Shown here: positions 19,956-27,621 of the stretch, one piece after another
Position numbering within the stretch: the first letter of the stretch is position 1
Layout of the letters: each line of letters starts with the position of its first letter
Assembly: GCA_963809245.1 (NCBI GenBank)
Contig: CAWEIU010000011.1
Span: 62,001-126,000, forward strand
Length of the DNA: 64,000 nt
From: Roseiarcus sp963809245
GTDB taxonomy: Bacteria > Pseudomonadota > Alphaproteobacteria > Rhizobiales > Beijerinckiaceae
Direction of reading: 5' to 3'
Position numbers and translations under genes: made by a program
Notes under the pieces: model-generated
Told to the model about the DNA's origin: nothing
What the model saw: the letters and a program-made list of their open reading frames with translations, nothing else
Database searches by the model: none

Positions 19956-20156
19956 ATGCCCAAGCTGAAGACGAAGTCAGGCGCGAAAAAGCGCTTCAAA
20001 ATCACGGGAACCGGCAAGGTGGTGTACGCCCACGCGGGCAAGCGCCACGGCATGATCAAGCGCACGACCAAGCAGATCCGCAATCTGCGCGGCACCAACG
20101 TGCTGTTCAAGACCGACGGCGACAACGTCAAGAAGTACTTCCTGCCGAACGGCTGA
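19956..20156 (+). CDS. rpmI: 50S ribosomal protein L35
   Basis: Sixty-six residues, very basic, beginning MPKLKTKSGAKKRFKITGTG and containing AGKRHGMIKRTTKQIR, the standard L35 sequence. It follows a good AGGAG and is the first gene of rpmI-rplT-pheS-pheT. In many bacteria infC precedes this group; here the upstream gene is an unrelated SDR, so infC is elsewhere. About 210 bases upstream may carry a leader, but I cannot assign one. Confidence 0.97.
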   Translation: MPKLKTKSGAKKRFKITGTGKVVYAHAGKRHGMIKRTTKQIRNLRGTNVLFKTDGDNVKKYFLPNG

Positions 20157-20192
20157 TCTCGCCCCTGCCCTGAAAATTCCCGGAGAAGAAGC

Positions 20193-20558
20193 ATGTCACG
20201 CGTCAAACGCGGCGTAACCAGCCACGCCAAGCACAAGAAGGTCCTGAAGGCCGCCAAGGGCTATTTTGGCCGCCGCAAGAACACCATTCGCGCCGCCAAG
20301 CAGGCGGTCGAAAAGGCGATGCAGTACTCGTATCGCGACCGCAAGAACCGCAAGCGCGAGTTCCGCGCGCTGTGGATCCAGCGCATCAACGCGGCGGTCC
20401 GCGAGCACGGCCTCACCTACAGCCGGTTCATCTCCGGCCTCATCACCGCCGGCGTCGAAGTCGACCGCAAGGTGCTTTCCGACCTCGCCATCACCGAGCC
20501 CGCGGCCTTCGCGGCGATCGTCGAAAAGGCCAAGGGACACCTGCCGAAGGCGGCGTAG
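20193..20558 (+). CDS. rplT: 50S ribosomal protein L20
   Basis: A 121-residue protein starting MSRVKRGVTSHAKHKKVLK and containing YFGRRKNTIRAAKQAVEKAM and RDRKNRKREFRALWIQRINA, all diagnostic of L20, an early 23S rRNA-binding assembly protein. It comes 36 bases after rpmI with GGAGAAG before the ATG. In E. coli L20 represses its own operon; no matching leader structure was identified here. Confidence 0.97.
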   Translation: MSRVKRGVTSHAKHKKVLKAAKGYFGRRKNTIRAAKQAVEKAMQYSYRDRKNRKREFRALWIQRINAAVREHGLTYSRFISGLITAGVEVDRKVLSDLAITEPAAFAAIVEKAKGHLPKAA

Positions 20559-20565
20559 GCTATTT

Positions 20566-20712
20566 CCCTTCCCCCCTTGCGGGGGAAGGTGGCGCGACGA
20601 AGTCGCGACGGATGAGGGGTCGGCGCGACAGCGCCTCCTCACCGAGCGCCTTGCGGCGCGACCCCTCATCCGTCGGCCTTTGGCCGACACCTTCTCCCGC
20701 AAGGGGAGAAGG
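20566..20712. repeat. long hairpin repeat between rplT and pheS
   Basis: The outer arms are CCCCTTGCGGGGGAAGGTG and CACCTTCTCCCGCAAGGGG, and the inner arms GACGGATGAGGGGTCG and CGACCCCTCATCCGTC, giving one long nearly perfect hairpin of about 147 bases. This CCCTCATCC-type repeat also occurs at 46525 and 58527. It sits inside the rpmI-pheT transcript and may tune pheST expression by position. Confidence 0.75.
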
Positions 20713-20738
20713 GTTCGTGCCGTCTGCGAGAGACGACA

Positions 20739-21821
20739 ATGACCGATCGAGAGAAAATACGAGTCGATGCGCTAAAGGCGATAGAAGCCGCAAACAGCGA
20801 AGCTGAACTTGAGAAGGTCCGCATCGACACGCTCGGTAAGAAAGGCAGCATCTCACTTCTCTTGGGTTCCCTTGGCACTATGCCGATCGAGCAGCGTAAG
20901 AGCGAGGGCGCTGCGAACAATGAACTTAAGAGCGTCATCAGCGAGAATCTCGAGACCAAGCGTGAGAGGCTGAAGGCCGCTGCGCTCGAGGCCCAGCTCC
21001 GACGCGAAGCCGTCGACGTGACGCTGCCGGTTCGCCGAGCCGGGATCGAATCCGGGCGCATCCATCCGATCAGCCAGGTGTTCGACGAAATCACCGCGAT
21101 CTTCGCCGACATGGGCTTCTCGATCGCCGAAGGCCCGGACATCGAGAGCGACGACTACAATTTCACCAAGCTCAACTTCCCGCCGGGCCATCCCGCCCGA
21201 GAAATGCATGACACCTTCTTTTTCGCGCCGGACGAGAAAGGCGAGCGCAAGCTGCTGCGCACCCATACGAGCCCGGTGCAAGTGCGCACGATGCTGAGCC
21301 AGAAGCCGCCGATCCGCGTCATCTGCCCCGGCCGCACGTATCGCACCGACTTTGACCAGACCCATACGCCGATGTTCCATCAGGTCGAAGGGCTGGTCGT
21401 CGATCGCTCGTCGACGCTGGCCAATCTCAAATGGATTCTGGCCGAGTTCTGCAAGGCGTTCTTCGAAGTGCCGAACGTCAATATGCGCTTCCGCCCGAGC
21501 TTCTTCCCGTTCACCTCGCCCTCGATGGAGGTCGACATCCAGTGCCGGCGATCGGGCGGCGAGATCCGTTTCGGCGAGGGCGAGGATTGGCTGGAGATCC
21601 TCGGCTGCGGCATGGTCCACGCCAATGTGCTCAGGAACTGCGGCATCGATCCCGATGAATATCAGGGCTTCGCCTGGGGCATGGGGATCGACCGCATTGC
21701 GATGCTCAAGTACGGCCTGCCGGACCTGCGCGACTTCTTCGACTCCGACCTGCGCTGGATCGACCATTACGGCTTCAAGCCGCTCGAGATTCCCTCGCTG
21801 GCGGGGGGACTGAGCGGGTGA
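20739..21821 (+). CDS. pheS: phenylalanine-tRNA ligase alpha subunit
   Basis: The alpha subunit (360 residues) carries the class II catalytic core that charges tRNA-Phe. Residues 1-95 form the tRNA-binding coiled coil. The core has RIHPISQVFDEI, DDYNFTKLNFPPGHPAREM, motif 2 (PGRTYRTDFDQTHTPMFHQVEG) and motif 3 (FAWGMGIDRIAMLKYG). The first 300 bases have visibly lower G+C (52-55% in spot counts) than the catalytic part (about 62%), and the coiled coil is diverged, whereas the core is typical. It forms an alpha2beta2 enzyme with PheT. Confidence 0.96.
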   Translation: MTDREKIRVDALKAIEAANSEAELEKVRIDTLGKKGSISLLLGSLGTMPIEQRKSEGAANNELKSVISENLETKRERLKAAALEAQLRREAVDVTLPVRRAGIESGRIHPISQVFDEITAIFADMGFSIAEGPDIESDDYNFTKLNFPPGHPAREMHDTFFFAPDEKGERKLLRTHTSPVQVRTMLSQKPPIRVICPGRTYRTDFDQTHTPMFHQVEGLVVDRSSTLANLKWILAEFCKAFFEVPNVNMRFRPSFFPFTSPSMEVDIQCRRSGGEIRFGEGEDWLEILGCGMVHANVLRNCGIDPDEYQGFAWGMGIDRIAMLKYGLPDLRDFFDSDLRWIDHYGFKPLEIPSLAGGLSG

Positions 21822-21825
21822 AGCG

Positions 21826-22068
21826 ATGCCGACGCTCTTGCGATGGAATGGATGCCGCTTCTTTTTCTACTCGGCGGACGGCGGAGAGCCTGCCCACATC
21901 CATGTCGTCAGAGCAGATCGGGAAGCGAAAATCTGGCTCAGCGACCTCACAGTCGCGGTCAATTTCGGTTATTCTCCGCGAGAACTCAGCGAGATCGTCA
22001 GAAAGGCGCGCGAGCAGCGCGAGACGTTCCTGGAGGCGTGGAATGACCACTTTGCAAATCGAGGTTGA
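21826..22068 (+). CDS. DUF4160 domain protein
   Basis: An 80-residue protein with the DUF4160 pattern: LLRWNGCRFFFYSADGGEPAHIHVV, then EAKIWL and a C-terminal helix ELSEIVRKAREQRETFLEAWN. It starts five bases after the pheS stop codon and its 3' end overlaps the following DUF2442 gene by 26 bases. DUF4160-DUF2442 pairs occur widely in bacteria and behave like small mobile two-gene modules, sometimes proposed as toxin-antitoxin pairs; no activity has been shown that I know of. Confidence 0.85.
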   Translation: MPTLLRWNGCRFFFYSADGGEPAHIHVVRADREAKIWLSDLTVAVNFGYSPRELSEIVRKAREQRETFLEAWNDHFANRG

Positions 22069-22318
22069 GGATGCGAGGCCGGTCGCGGCGAACTGCGACG
22101 AGTCGTACCTCAACGTCACGCTCGCTGACGGCCGCGTCTTGCGCGCGCCGTTGTGGTGGTATCCCCGCCTGTTCGCCGCGACTCCCGAGGAGCGCGCCGC
22201 GATCGAGACGTCGCCGCTCGGCGTCCACTGGCCGGAAATCGACGAAGACATCAGCATCGCGAGCATCTTGCGCGGACATAAAGCGCCGGGGGCGAAACCC
22301 TCATTGCCGGCAAGCTAA
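22043..22318 (+). CDS. DUF2442 domain protein
   Basis: A 91-residue protein with the DUF2442 layout: LNVTLADGRVLRAPLWWYPRL, then ATPEERAAIETSPLGVHWPEIDEDISIASIL. It overlaps the DUF4160 gene by 26 bases, which implies coupled translation and a joint function. Together with the next gene it separates pheS from pheT by about 940 bases, where these two are normally adjacent. Confidence 0.85.
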   Translation: MTTLQIEVEDARPVAANCDESYLNVTLADGRVLRAPLWWYPRLFAATPEERAAIETSPLGVHWPEIDEDISIASILRGHKAPGAKPSLPAS

Positions 22319-22333
22319 AAGCGATCACTCGTA

Positions 22334-22765
22334 ATGCTTGCTTCAGACGTAATCGTGCCGCTTGCCAGCTCTGTCATCGGTGGCGTTCTCGTGACGGCCG
22401 CAAATCACGTCATGACGAAGCGCCGCGAGCACGATAAGAAATTGGCGGAACTCAGAATCGAACATTTGATTGAGTGCTGGCGAAAAATAGAGCGTGGCGC
22501 CCTAGTTGGGGACAGCGCAGCCCCCGGCGCGAGGAATGACGCTTACGACGGATTCGAAGACGCAATCGCGCGCATAGTCCTATTGGGCACTGAGCGGGAA
22601 GTCGAAATCGCCGTGAGTGTGACAAACCAACTAAGCAGGAATAATCCCGAGGCAGTCGTCGAGCTGCTGAACGAATTGCGATTGAACCTCCGCCAGGAGT
22701 TGGGTCTGAAAAGACTTCCAAGCATGGAAAACGTCTTCTTTCGGTTACGTCGAGACAAGAAATGA
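22334..22765 (+). CDS. hypothetical protein with N-terminal membrane anchor
   Basis: A 143-residue protein with one hydrophobic segment (VIVPLASSVIGGVLVTAANHV, about residues 6-26), a basic stop-transfer KRREHDKK, and a soluble, mostly helical tail ending in ENVFFRLRRDKK. I do not recognise a family. Its codon use and G+C are lower than those of pheT. Its stop codon overlaps the pheT ATG (ATGA), so pheT translation may depend on it. Confidence 0.6.
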   Translation: MLASDVIVPLASSVIGGVLVTAANHVMTKRREHDKKLAELRIEHLIECWRKIERGALVGDSAAPGARNDAYDGFEDAIARIVLLGTEREVEIAVSVTNQLSRNNPEAVVELLNELRLNLRQELGLKRLPSMENVFFRLRRDKK

Positions 22766-25168
22766 AATTCACCCTCTCCTGGCTCAAAGACCACCTCGAA
22801 ACGTCCGCCTCGCTGAACGAGATCGTCGACGCTCTGACGCGCATCGGCCTCGAGGTTGAGGGCGTCGAGGACCCGAGCGCGAAGTACAAAGGCTTCTTCG
22901 TCGCGCGCGTGATCGAGGCCAAGCCGCATCCCAACGCCGATCGCCTGCGCGTCTGCATGGTCGACGCTGGCGGCGAGCCCATGCAGGTCGTCTGCGGCGC
23001 GCCCAATGCGCGCACCGGGATGAAGAGCGTCTTCTCGCCGGTCGGAACCTACATTCCCGGCAAGGCGATCACCCTCGCCCAGGGCGTCATCCGCGGCGTC
23101 GAGTTCGAACGGGATGCTGTGCTCGGCCGCCGAGTTGGAGCTCTCCAACGACCACGACGGCATCATCGAGCTGCCGGACGAGGCGCCGGTCGGCGAGACC
23201 TACGCGGCCTATGCCGGTCTCGACGACCCCGTCATCGACATCAATCTCACGCCCAACCGCCCCGACGCGACGGGCGTGGCGGGCGTCGCGCGGGATCTGG
23301 CCGCCGCGGGCCTGGGCACGCTGAAGACCCAGGCGCCGAAGCCAGTCGAGGGGCGCTTCGACTGCCCGACGGCGGTCACGCTCGATTTCGCGCCTGGCGA
23401 CGCGCACCTCTGTCCGGCCTTCGCGCTGCGCCTCGTGCGCGGCGTCAACAACGGCTCCTCCCCCGAGTGGATGCAGAAGCGCCTGCGCGCGATTGGCCTG
23501 AGGCCAATCAACGCGCTCGTCGACATCACCAATTACATCACGTTCGACCGCGGCCGTCCGCTGCACGTGTTCGACTTCGCCAAGGTGCAGGGCGCGCTCA
23601 ACGTCCGCCGCGCCCGCGCCGGCGAAAGCGTGCTGGCGCTCGACGGCAAGACCTACACACTCGACGAGAGCATGGTGGCGATCGCCGACGACAACGGCGT
23701 CGAATCGATAGCCGGCGTGATGGGCGGCGAGCATTCCGGCTGCGACGAAACGACGCGCGACGTCCTGATCGAAAGCGCGCTGTGGGACGCCGCGAACATC
23801 GCCCAGACGGGACGCAAGCTCGGCATCGTCACCGATGCGCGCTATCGCTTCGAGCGCGGCGTCGATCCCGACTTCTGCATCCCCGGCGCGGAACTCGCGA
23901 CGCAGATGGTGCTCGACCTCTGCGGCGGCGAGCCGTCGCGGCTCCTCGTCGCCGGCGATCCCGCGAAGCCGCGGCGCGCCGTTCCCTTCCCCTACAGCGA
24001 GGTCAAACGTCTCGTCGGCCTCGACATTCCCGAGAGCGAGGGGTTGGCGATCCTCGCTCGCCTCGGCTTCGTCGTCGAGGACGGCAAGGCGATCGTTCCC
24101 AGTTGGCGCCCCGACATCGACGGCAAGGCGGATATCGTCGAGCAGATCGTGCGCATCGCCGGCCTGGAGCGCGTGCCGGCAACGCCGCTGCCGCGTCTCG
24201 AGGACGGCGTGCCGAAGCCCGTCTTGACGCCGCTGCAGAAGCGCACGCGCCTCGCCAAGCGCACCCTCGCCGCGCTCGGCCTGCGCGAGGCCGTCACGTG
24301 GTCGTTCATCGCCAAGCCGAAGGCGGAGCTGTTCGGCGGCGGCAGTCCGGCGCTGGCGCTCGCCAATCCGATCGCCGCCGACCTCTCCGACATGCGGCCG
24401 AGCCTGGCGCCCGGCCTGATCGACGCGGCCGAACGCAATTCGCGCCGCGGCCTCAAGGATGTCGCCGTGTTCGAGGTCGGCCAGATCTTCCTCGGTCCCG
24501 GCGAGAACGATCAACGCATTGCCGCCGCGGTGGTGCGGCGCGGCATGGCGAAGGCGGATGGCGAAGGGCGGCACTGGTCGGGCGGCGGCTCGGTCGACGT
24601 GTTCGACGCCAAGCGCGACGCGCTGGCTCTGCTCGCCTCGCTCGGCGTCGCCGCCGGGGCAGTGCAGATCATTCCCGGCGGACCGTCGTTTCTCCATCCC
24701 GGCCGTTCCGCGACGCTGCAATTCGGACCCAAGAACGTCGCCGGCTGGTTCGGCGAACTGCATCCGAGCGCGTGCGAGACGCTTGACGTCGAGGGGCCGA
24801 TTGTCGCCTTCGAGATCATTCTCGACGCGCTTCCGGGCGCCAAGGCGCGCCCGACCAAGGCCAAGCCGAAGCTCGAGCGTTCGGAGTTCATGCCGGTGGA
24901 GCGCGATCTCGCCTTCGTCGTCGCGGAGAACGCGCGCGCCGGAGAGATGGTCAAGGCGGCCCTCGGCGCCGACCGCGCGCTCATCGCGAGCGCCGACGTA
25001 TTCGACGTCTATCGCGGCGCCGGCGTGGCCGAGGGACATAAATCGGTCGCGATAACAGTGACATTGCAACCGCGCGCGCACACCTTGACGGACGCGGAGA
25101 TCGAGGCGGTTGTCGCCAAGGTCGTCGCCGAGGTGGCGAAAAAGACGGGCGCGACGCTGCGATTGTAA
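22762..25168 (+). CDS. pheT: phenylalanine-tRNA ligase beta subunit, with a one-base frameshift
   Basis: The beta subunit (about 801 residues when repaired) carries tRNA-binding, editing (B3/B4), B5 and anticodon-binding domains. The N-terminus MKFTLSWLKDHLETSA and tRNA-binding EAKPHPNADRLRVC are in one frame up to about 23103. From 23106 on, the normal continuation SNGMLCSAAELELSNDHDG is in another frame and stays open to the stop at 25168. Removing one T at 23104/23105 restores VIRGVESNGML, the conserved family sequence. The gene is essential, so an assembly or sequencing error is likely, but a true lesion or recoding site cannot be excluded. Confidence 0.9.
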
Positions 25169-25179
25169 GGAATTCGATA

Positions 25180-25476
25180 ATGCGAAAGGCCCTCGTAGCG
25201 GCGTTGGCGGTCGGCGCCGCGTTCTCGTGCGCAGACGCGCGCGCGCAAGACAATCCGCGCTGCGCCAAGTTCGAGCAGCCGCTCGCCTACAACGCGTGCC
25301 TCGCGCGCCTCGGTCCTCCCGCGCATGGCGTGCACGCCCTTGCCAACCCGGAGGGCGGCGCGACGGCCGATGCGAGCGCGGTCCCCTTCCGCGGCGGCCC
25401 CGTTGTGTCCCATACGCGGCGCGGGCGCGCGCGCCTCGAGTTCGACGTCGGGCAGGCCGGCGGACGCCGGCGGTAG
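25180..25476 (+). CDS. small secreted protein of unknown function
   Basis: A 98-residue protein with a signal peptide (MRKALVAALAVGAAFSCADARA) and two cysteines near NPRCAKFEQPLAYNACLARLGPPAHG. The remainder is low in secondary-structure signal and ends in an Arg/Gly-rich tail. The Cys pair and the CxxFxxPxAYNACLA pattern recur in small periplasmic proteins of Hyphomicrobiales, but no function is known to me. It starts 11 bases after the pheT stop codon and may be co-transcribed with it. Confidence 0.65.
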   Translation: MRKALVAALAVGAAFSCADARAQDNPRCAKFEQPLAYNACLARLGPPAHGVHALANPEGGATADASAVPFRGGPVVSHTRRGRARLEFDVGQAGGRRR

Positions 25477-25490
25477 CCGCTTGCAAACGC

Positions 25491-25514
25491 AAAAGGCCGC
25501 CGGGCTCCGGCGGC
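25491..25514 (-). terminator. terminator between convergent small-protein genes
   Basis: The stem GCCGCCGG/CCGGCGGC (25496-25514) is followed, in minus-strand direction, by CTTTTGCG. It suits the minus-strand glycine-rich gene that ends at 25530 and may also slow transcripts coming from pheT. Confidence 0.65.
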
Positions 25515-25529
25515 TTGGGGGCGCGAAGG

Positions 25530-26102
25530 TCAGGGCTGCCGCGGCGCGCCTTCCCCGCCGGCGGCGCCGCCACCGCCCTGGGCGTTGGGGGGTCCGCCGT
25601 TCCCGCCGCCAGGCCCATTCGCCGCGGGGCCGCCGCCATGCGTCCCCGTGTTGCCCTGCATGTTCATGTTGCCATGCATGTTGCCCTGCGTCCCCTGGGC
25701 CGGGTGCATATTGCCCTGCGTTCCCTGGTTCGGACGCATATTGCCTTGCGTTCCCCGGGGATGCATAGCGCCGGGGCCGCCCGGGCCCCTCATGTGGTCG
25801 CGCTCACCGTATCGATAGTTGTGTCCGCGCATGCCCCAGCCGTTCCAACCCACGCCGCCGCCCCAACCGTAACCACGCCGCCAGGCGTAGCCGCACCAGT
25901 AGTAGCCCGGTCCACGCCAGCCCGAGTTGTACCAGCAGTAGTTCCGGCCGCCGAAGAAGAACTGGACGTTCTCGACCGGCGCGATCGGCGCGGATCGCGC
26001 CGCAAGGCTCGCAGCGCCGCCGATAGCCGCATGAGCGGACGTCGCCAGCGCGAGCGCCGTCCCGGCCGCGAGAAGAGACGGGACAACCGATTTACAAGAC
26101 AT
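25530..26102 (-). CDS. secreted glycine/asparagine-rich protein with TQGNM repeats
   Basis: A 190-residue protein: signal peptide MSCKSVVPSLLAAGTALALATSAHA, then an aromatic, Gly-rich stretch (NYCWYNSGWRGPGYYWCGYAWRRGYGWGG) and an Arg/His patch (HNYRYGERDHMRGPG). Next comes a tandem repeat of the unit GTQGNMxP (three copies at about residues 123-146, decaying to MQGNTGTHGG) and a Gly/Pro/Asn-rich tail. Such proteins are usually surface-exposed or cell-wall-associated and disordered. No enzyme motif is present. The ATG at 26102 is chosen because the signal peptide begins there. Confidence 0.75.
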   Translation of the reverse strand: MSCKSVVPSLLAAGTALALATSAHAAIGGAASLAARSAPIAPVENVQFFFGGRNYCWYNSGWRGPGYYWCGYAWRRGYGWGGGVGWNGWGMRGHNYRYGERDHMRGPGGPGAMHPRGTQGNMRPNQGTQGNMHPAQGTQGNMHGNMNMQGNTGTHGGGPAANGPGGGNGGPPNAQGGGGAAGGEGAPRQP

Positions 26103-26291
26103 CGACGTGTTCCTTCCCGATTGGCTCCAACCATTTGATCGCACAATGTCCGATCGTCGATTTTGTTCCCTCTCGGGCCGAATCGCCGCCGCGAAACAGC
26201 CCTTCGCGCGCCCTTTTTCGCTGCGCCCGAGCGGGCTATGGTTTGAAGGCCGAACGCGCTGAACGCGCGAACCAATTCGGAGGAGAGCCCC

Positions 26292-27053
26292 TTGTCGTCC
26301 GCTCGCTATCCCAGTCTCAACGGTACGGTTGTGCTCGTCACGGGCGGCGCCTCCGGCATCGGCGAAGCGATGGTCCGCGCCTTCGCCGCGCAAGGGTCTC
26401 GCATCGGCTTCGTCGACCTCGACGACGCGCGCGGCCGCGCGCTCGCGCAGGAACTCTCTGAGGGAGGCTCGACGACGCGCTTCGAGCTCTGCGATCTGCG
26501 CGACGTCGACGCACTGCGCGCCGCCTTCGCTCGGATCAAGGACGCGCTCGGCCCGATCGACGTCCTCGTCAACAACGCCGCGCGTGACGACCGGCACGCT
26601 TGGGAGGAGGTCACCCCCGCCTACTACGACGAGCGCATCGCGACCAACCTGCGCCACATGTTCTTCGCCATCCAGGCCGTCGCGCCCGACATGATCGCCG
26701 CCGGCAAGGGCTCGATCATCAACTTCGGCTCCAACTCATGGTTCGAAGCGGTCGGCGGCCTGCCGGTCTACGCCACGGCGAAGTCGGCGGTGCACGGCAT
26801 GACGCGCTCCTTCGCGCGCGAACTCGGCAAGCACCGCATCCGCGTCAACACGATCGTGCCCGGCTGGGTGATGACGGAGCGGCAAAAGAGCCTTTGGGCC
26901 AAGCCGGATGCCATCGCCCGCCAACTTCAGCGTCAGTGCCTGCCTGATCTCATCGACCCCGTCTATCTCGCCAATATGGCGCTGTTCCTCGCCTCCGACG
27001 ATTCGGCGATGTGCACCGCGAACAATTACATGGTCGAGGCGGGGTCGATTTAG
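26292..27053 (+). CDS. SDR family oxidoreductase
   Basis: A short-chain dehydrogenase of 253 residues with TGGASGIG (about 18-25), NNAARDD in place of NNAG, the catalytic Ser region IINFGSNSW, YATAKSAVHGM (YxxxK) and the C-terminal FLASDDSAMCTANNYMVEAGSI. The subgroup is typical of sugar or polyol dehydrogenases, but the substrate is not determined. The start is TTG at 26292 behind a perfect GGAGGAGA. It stands alone, divergent from the glycine-rich protein gene. Confidence 0.88.
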   Translation: MSSARYPSLNGTVVLVTGGASGIGEAMVRAFAAQGSRIGFVDLDDARGRALAQELSEGGSTTRFELCDLRDVDALRAAFARIKDALGPIDVLVNNAARDDRHAWEEVTPAYYDERIATNLRHMFFAIQAVAPDMIAAGKGSIINFGSNSWFEAVGGLPVYATAKSAVHGMTRSFARELGKHRIRVNTIVPGWVMTERQKSLWAKPDAIARQLQRQCLPDLIDPVYLANMALFLASDDSAMCTANNYMVEAGSI

Positions 27054-27075
27054 GGGCGAAGCGGGCGGCCCGGAG

Positions 27076-27561
27076 CTATGCGTTTGGCGGTTCGGCGTTC
27101 ATGGCGTCCGCGAACTTCCGCATCAGCCGGACCAGTTCGTCGAAGTCGCGAGCCTCCCACGTCTCCAGGATCGCGCGGCCCATCCTCTCCCGCGCAGCGT
27201 CGACAAGGTCCGTCATCGCCTTGCCCTTCGGGGTGACGACGGCTTCGCGCACGCGCCGGTCGGCGGGGCTTCCCTGACGCTCCACCAGTCCGAGGCTTTC
27301 GAGCTTTGCGACCTGACGGCTGACCGTGGTGTAGTCGCGCCCCACGCGGTCGGCCAAGTCGACCACGCCTATCGGACCAAATCGCTCGATTACAACGAGC
27401 AACGGGAACAGCGCCCTGTCGAGCCGAATCCCGGCCGCCTTGATAAGCGCATCGTCGCGCTGTGGCCGGTTCATCGCGCTGACGATGTCGAGGACCGCCC
27501 CGTGAAGCCGGCGGAGTTGATCACCTATATGTGTATTTTGCACCTTCTTTGTTGACGGCAT
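27076..27561 (-). CDS. MarR family transcriptional regulator
   Basis: A 161-residue winged-helix regulator. The DNA-binding core is GPIGVVDLADRVGRDYTTVSRQVAKLESLGLVERQGSPADRRVREAVVTPKG (about 63-115), flanked by dimerisation helices. MarR dimers repress nearby genes and release DNA when they bind phenolic or oxidising ligands. It is divergent from a quinone oxidoreductase gene, and a palindrome TATGTG-N7-CACATA lies between them, with a second partial copy inside its own first codons, so autoregulation is likely. Confidence 0.9.
   Translation of the reverse strand: MPSTKKVQNTHIGDQLRRLHGAVLDIVSAMNRPQRDDALIKAAGIRLDRALFPLLVVIERFGPIGVVDLADRVGRDYTTVSRQVAKLESLGLVERQGSPADRRVREAVVTPKGKAMTDLVDAARERMGRAILETWEARDFDELVRLMRKFADAMNAEPPNA
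27529..27543. promoter_or_regulatory. second, partial MarR-type operator inside the marR gene start
   Basis: ATGTGTATTTTGCAC matches the reverse complement of the main operator (ATGTGTATTATGCAC) at 14 of 15 positions. It overlaps codons 7-11 of the regulator, about 50 bases from the main site. Confidence 0.5.
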
Positions 27562-27575
27562 CGCGGCTCCTCATA

Positions 27576-27594
27576 TATGTGCATAATACACATA
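27576..27594. promoter_or_regulatory. putative MarR operator, TATGTGCATAATACACATA
   Basis: A perfect six-base dyad (TATGTG and CACATA) with a seven-base spacer lies midway between the divergent marR and quinone oxidoreductase starts, in an A/T-rich island. MarR sites are commonly 16-20 base dyads placed like this, so it probably controls both genes. Confidence 0.65.
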
Positions 27595-27621
27595 AAATGA
27601 GAAACCGAAAGGTAAGCCGCC

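Noticed and set aside
23087..25639. An 850-codon minus-strand frame opposite pheT
   Set aside because: It is a shadow of pheT, with low-complexity Arg/Ala/Glu composition and no recognisable motif. Similar long shadows lie opposite atpD-atpC (11836-13920) and rsh (36658-39057).
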